Source: Erwinia sp. 198 (GTDB lineage Bacteria > Pseudomonadota > Gammaproteobacteria > Enterobacterales > Enterobacteriaceae). Taken from it: a stretch of DNA of 64,000 bases. Within the stretch, counting starts at the first letter, position 1. The number at the start of each line of letters is the position of its first letter. The notes under the pieces are model-generated. The model ran no database searches. It was given only the letters and a program-made list of their open reading frames with translations, and was not told where the DNA came from. A program made the position numbers and the translations under genes. Positions 55,801 to 61,800 of the stretch are shown one piece after another. Where the stretch lies: contig NZ_RHUM01000003.1 in assembly GCF_003937915.1 (NCBI RefSeq), forward strand, positions 231,605 to 295,604. The letters are read 5' to 3'.

Positions 55801-58800
55801 TAGCCGTCTGTGCTGAGCGGATCGAGGCTGATGCCCGCCGCCGTGCTGTCCACGGTTACATCATGACCGACGGTGATCGGATTGCCTGCCGCGTCGCTGA
55901 CCGCCACGCTGAAGGTTGCCGTGCCGTCAGCCAGCGTCGACAGCGCGGAAGAAGGGATTGCTACGCGCCATGCGCCGCTGGCCAGCACGCGGGTGGTGTA
56001 AGCCACGCCGTTAAGCGTTGCGGTCAGCTGCTGCCCTGCCTCAACGTTAGTGGTCGTACCGCTGAGATATTGCGTAGTCTGCTGTTCGGCGCCGTTAAGC
56101 GTATCATTGCCGGTGAAAGGATCGACAGAAAGGGTTGGCAGCGCGGCCGCGCTGGCTTTAACCGTCAGCGGGCTGTCAGCGGTCGCGCTGTTGCCTGCCG
56201 GATCGGTCACGGTAGTGGTGATCACATAGCTGCCGTCCGCCAGCGCGGCCAGATCGGCTGCCGGCACCGTTACCGTCCACTGGCCGTCCGTGCCCGCCGT
56301 GGTGGTGTAGTCGATGCCGTTCAGCGTCACCACGATAGCGGCATTAGCTTCACCTGTGCCGCTAACGGGCAGATCGCTGCCCTGTTCCGCCGCGTTAAGA
56401 ATGTTGTCGCCAGCGATAGCGTTAACGGCAACCGCAGGTGGCAGCGTGTTCACGCTCAACGTCAGCGGAGAAGCTGCCGAGTTGCCTGCCGCATCGCTGA
56501 CGGCAACGGTCGCCAGGGTATCGCCCTGCGGCAGCGCCTGTAGCACTTCCGGCGACAAAACGATGCGCCAGTTGCCATCGCCGTCAACGGTGCCGGCATA
56601 GGTGCTGCCGTTAATGGCGATGCTGACGTTCTGGCCGTCGCCCGTGAGTCCGGTAGTGCCGGTCAGCGTTTGTGCCGTTCCCGCCTCGCCCGCATTCAGC
56701 GTGCCGTCGGTAAACGGCGTTTCGATAGCCAGCGTCGGCAGCGTAGTCGCCACGTTCAGCGTCGCATCGTTGGTTACGGCGTTGCCGTCCACGTCCGGCA
56801 CGCTGGCGCTGACGGTCACCGGGCCTTCAGGCAGTGCCGCCAGATCCGCCGCCGGTACCGTCAGGCTCCACGTACCGCCCGTCGTTACCGTGGTGGTGTA
56901 GTCGATGCCATTCAGGGTCACCGTCACGGTATTGCCTTCCGGCACGTTAGAAACCGCACCGCTCACGGTCAGATCGCCCTGCGCCTCCGAGGCGTTCAGG
57001 TAGCCGTCATCGCTGAGCGGATTAATGGCTACCGAGCTGATATCAGTATTAACATCGAAGCTTCCGCTTGCCGTCACCCCATTGCCCGCCGCATCGCCCA
57101 CGGAAACGCTATAGGTCTGCGTGCCCGCAGGCAGATCCGCCAGTACCGCAGCAGGAACAGTGACGCTCCACGCGCCGCTGTCCTGCACCAGGCCACTGAA
57201 AACCGAGCCGTTCAGCGTCACGGTCACAACCTGGCCCGCCTGGACGTTAGTAGTGGTGCCGCTGATTGTCTGGCTGACCTGCTGCTCTGCGCCGTCCAGC
57301 ACGTTGTTGCCCGCAACATTGTCCAGCGTCAGCGTTGGCAGCGTAGCGGCATCGGCCACGACCGTCAGCGTGCTTTCCTGAGCTGTCACGTTGCCTGCCG
57401 CGTCGGCGGTCGCTACGGTCAGCGTGTAGTCGCCGTTGGCCAACCCGGCCAGATCCGCAGCCGGAATAGCCAGCGACCACTGGCCGTTAGCGCCTGCCGT
57501 GGCGGTGTAGTCCGTGCCCTCCAGCGTGACGGTAACGGTTGAGCCGTTCTCGGCCGTGCCGCTAACGGTCAGCGGCTGCGCCTGCTCTTCGGCGTTCAGG
57601 ATACCGTCGCCGCTCAGCGGATTAACCGTCAGCACAGGCGTGCTGACATCCACAACCAGCGCGCTGGTTTGCGTGACGGCATTGCCTGCCGCATCCGTCG
57701 CGGTAACGGTGACAGGATAGCTGCCGCCGGTTAACGCAATGGTCGCCGTCGCGGGAACGGTAACCGTCCAGCTGCCGTCGCCGTCTACGGTCGCGGTATA
57801 GACGCTGCCGTTCAGCGCCACGCGCACGCTGTCGCCCGCGTCGCCGGTGCCGGTAATAGCCAGCGGCTGACCCTGTTCGGCGGCGTTCAGGAAGTTGTCT
57901 TCAGCGATAGCCGCGACGGTCAGAACTGGCGCAGCGGTATCAATGGTAATGGCGTGAGGCAGCGCAAGGCTGCCGCCGCTGGCAGGCGAGGCGGTGACGG
58001 TCAGGGTGTAATCACCGTCCGCTACGCCCGCCAGCGCCGCTGCCGGGATCGCCGCGCTCCACAGGCCGTTTGCGCCCACGGTCGCCGGATAATCCGTGCC
58101 GTTAAAGCTTACGACTACCGTGCTGGTGTCATCAGGCACGCTGCCGGTTACGGTAAAGCCCTGGGCGGCTTCGGCGGCATTGATTAAATCATCGCCGGAA
58201 ACGGCATTGATAATCAGCGTCACGTCTACCGCCGTATCCAGCGTCAGCGTGGTGTCCTGGCTGTTGACGTTGCCCGCCGGCGAGGTCGCCGTTACGGTCA
58301 GCGTGTTATCGCCTTCCGTAAGGTTAGCCAGCGAGCTGGCCGGTACACTAATCGTCCACTGTCCGCCAGCGCCGACGGTAGTGGTATAGGTATCGCCGCC
58401 CAGCGTAACGGAGATAGTATCGCCTTCGCTGCCGCTACCGGTAATGTTCTGCGCCTGGCCCTGCTCGACGCGGTCAATAGTGTTATCGCCGGTGACCGGA
58501 TCCACCGTAAAGGCTGGCGTCGCGGTATCAACGGAGAGACCCAGATTTTGCGTAGCGGTGTTGCCGAAGGCATCGCTGGTGCTGACCTGGAGCGCGTAAG
58601 GCCCATCGGCCAGCGCCGCCAGATCGGTTGCCGGAACGCTCAGGCTCCAGCTGCCGTCCGCGTTCACCGTGGTGGTATAGGTTACGCCGTTGAGCGTAAC
58701 GGTAACGTCATTGTCAGCCGTACCCGTGCCGCTGACAGCCAGCGCTGCGCCCTGCTCGGCGGCGTTGATAATGTTATCGCCGCCTGCGACCGGATCCAGC

Positions 58801-61800
58801 GTCAGCGTTGGCAGCGCGGTGGCCACGGTAATAACGGGCGCTGGCGTAATGGCGGAAACGTTGCCTGCCACGTCGGTGACCGTCACCGTCACCGCAGACT
58901 GTCCCTGCGGCAGCGCCTGAAGCACGGCTGGCGCCAGATCCAGCGTCCAGACGCCAGAACTGTTAACGGTGGCGGCATAATCGGTGCCGCCGATGTTGAC
59001 CGTTACGGTCTGACCAACGCCTTCCTGCCCCGTGGTGCCGGTCAGCGTCTGCGTGATGCCCGCTTCCTGGCCGGTCAGGGTGCCGTCAATAAACGGCGTT
59101 TGCAGCGTCGGATCCGGCACGCGATCGACGTACACGTTCAGCGTGTTTTCGCTGGTCACGGTATTGCCGTTTTGCGCGATCGCGCTGGCCGTCGCGGTTT
59201 GCGGCCCTTCTGCCAGCGCCTGCAAATCTGCTGCCGGAACGGTGGCCGTCCAGCTGCCGTTTGCCGCTACGGTGCCGGTGTAGGTTTGGCCGCCGAGCGT
59301 AAAGGTGACCGTGCTGCCAGCCGCCACGTTCGCCGTAGAGCCGGTAACGGTTAGATCCGTCTGCGCTTCAGACGCATTCAGATAGCCGTCGCCGCTGAGC
59401 GGATCGAACGCCACGCTGCTGAGCGTACTGTCGACGGTAAAGGTTTTGGCAACGGTGCTGCTGTTGCCTGCCAGATCGGCCACGGTGACGTTGAGCGTTT
59501 GCGTGCCGTTCGCCAGCGCGCTCAGGTCGGCGGCCGGTATCGCCACCTGCCAGCCGCCGCCCGTTTGCACCGTGGTCACGTAATCGGTGCCGTTAAGCGT
59601 TACGGTGACCGTTTGCCCCACTTCCGCATTGGTTACCGTCCCGCTGAGTAGCTGATCGGTCTGCTGTTCCGCGCCGTCGATAATATTGTTAGCGGTCAGA
59701 TCGTCAACGGCAATAACCGGCGCGCTGGTATCCACCACCAGCGGCGTGCCGGCGGTAGTCACGTTGCCGGCCGCATCGCTGGCGGTAACGGTCAGCGTAT
59801 AGTTACCTTCCGCCAGCGTATTCACCGCTGTGTTTGGCACAGTCAGCGTCCACTGACCGTTAGCACCAACAATAGTATTGTAAACGGTACCGTTCAGCTC
59901 GACGGCAATAGTGTTGCCGGTTTCGCCGGTGCCGCTAACCACCAGCGGCTGGCTGGTGTCGGCAGCATTAAGATAGCCATCGCCGGAGACAGGGTTCACC
60001 GTCACCGCCGGTGGCGTCAGATCCACATCCAGCGTACGGGTCAGCGCAGAGACGTTGCCTGCCGCATCAACCACGCTGACCGAAACAGGATAGCTGCCGT
60101 CGGTTAACGCCAGCAGCGCTGCCGCCGGCAGCTCAATGCTCCAGCTACCGGTGCCGGCCACCGTCGCGGTATAGGTGGTGTCGTTCAGCACCAGCGTGAC
60201 CACGTTGCCCGGCGCGCCGTCGCCCGTTACCGTCAGCGCCTGCCCCTGCTCCGCCAGGCTCAGGCGGTTATCTTCCGCCAGCGCATTCAGCGTCAGCGTC
60301 GGCGTTGAGGTATCTACGGTAAAGGTATTGGTTAGTGAAGAAGTATTGCCTGCCGGATCGGTGGCCGTCACGGTCAGCGTGTTATCGCCCTGCGGCAGAC
60401 CTTGCAGCACCGCATTGGGCAGCGTGACCGACCAGTTGCCGTCCGTGTCCACGCTTGCCGTGTAGGTGATGCCGTTCAGCACCACGCTAACGGCCTGGCC
60501 GCTGCCGGTAATGCCGGTCGAGCCGGAGAGAGGCTGGTCGCTGAGCGCCTCCGTGCCGTTCAGCGCACCATCGATAAACGGCTCGTTCAGCGTCACGGTA
60601 AAGTCTGGATTAATGGCGGAATCCAGACTCTGCGTGGTGGTGATCTGATTGCCGTTAACGTCGGTCGCCGTCGCGGTGATCGTCTGGTTGCCGTTAGGCA
60701 GGCCGCTCAGCGCGCTGGCCGGAACGGTCACGCTCCAGCTGCCGTCATTATTGGCGGTGGTTTCATAATCCGCATTGTTAAAGCGCACCAGGATGCGCGC
60801 GCCAAAGGTCACAAAACGGGTGCTGCCGTGGATCACCAGCGGGTTTTGCGCTTCGGCGGCGTTGATGGCGTTATCGTCGCTAATGACGCCAATAGCAATT
60901 GAGCTAAAGGTATTATCGATGGTATAGCCGCTGGTCGCCGTGGCCGGATTGCCCGCGACATCAGCCACATCAACGGTAAAGGTTTGCGTGCCGTTGGCCA
61001 GCCCGTAATAGGCCGTAGCCGGCACCAGCACGCTGTAGCTGCCGTCCGCCTGCACGGTACCGGTATACTGTGCGCCGTTCATGGTCAGCGTAACGAGCTG
61101 GCCTGCCTGGACGTCGGTCGTGGTACCGGTGACCAGCTGGTTGAGATCCTGCTCCGCGCCGTCCAGCACGCCGTCGCCGGTGAAGGCGTCTACGGCGATC
61201 GTCGGCTGCGTGCCCGCCACCACCGTCAGCGGTTGCAGGCTCGACGTAGCGTTGCCCGCGCTGTCCGTGGCCTGCACGCTCACCGCATAGGTGCCGTCCG
61301 TCAGCGCATTGACGTCGGCAGCAGGCACGCTGACGCTCCAGCTGCCGTTGGCGTCAGACACGGCGTTATAGGTAACATTATTAAGCGTAACGACAATCGT
61401 CGATCCCGCATCGGCTGTACCCGCTACGCTGAGCGCGGCGTCGTGTTCCGCCGCGTTCAGATAGCCGTCGCCGGAAACCGGCGCGATGGTCAGTGCAGGC
61501 GTCGCAGTATCCAGAGTTACCGGCGTCAATGAGGCGGTCTGGTTGCCGCCCGCATCCGTAGCGGTCACGGTAATATCGTATTTACCGTCCGGCAGCGACT
61601 GCAGCGCAGAAGGCGAAATCGCCAGGCTCCAGTTACCGTCTGCATCCGCGCCGGTCAAATAAGTGACGCCCGCCAGTACTACGCTGAGATTGCTGCCCGC
61701 TTCCGCCGTGCCGCTCACGATCAGCGGCTGATTCTGCGCCTGCGCGTTAATCACGCCGTTATCGCCAGGAATGGCAACGTCCAACGCTGGTGCGGCAGTA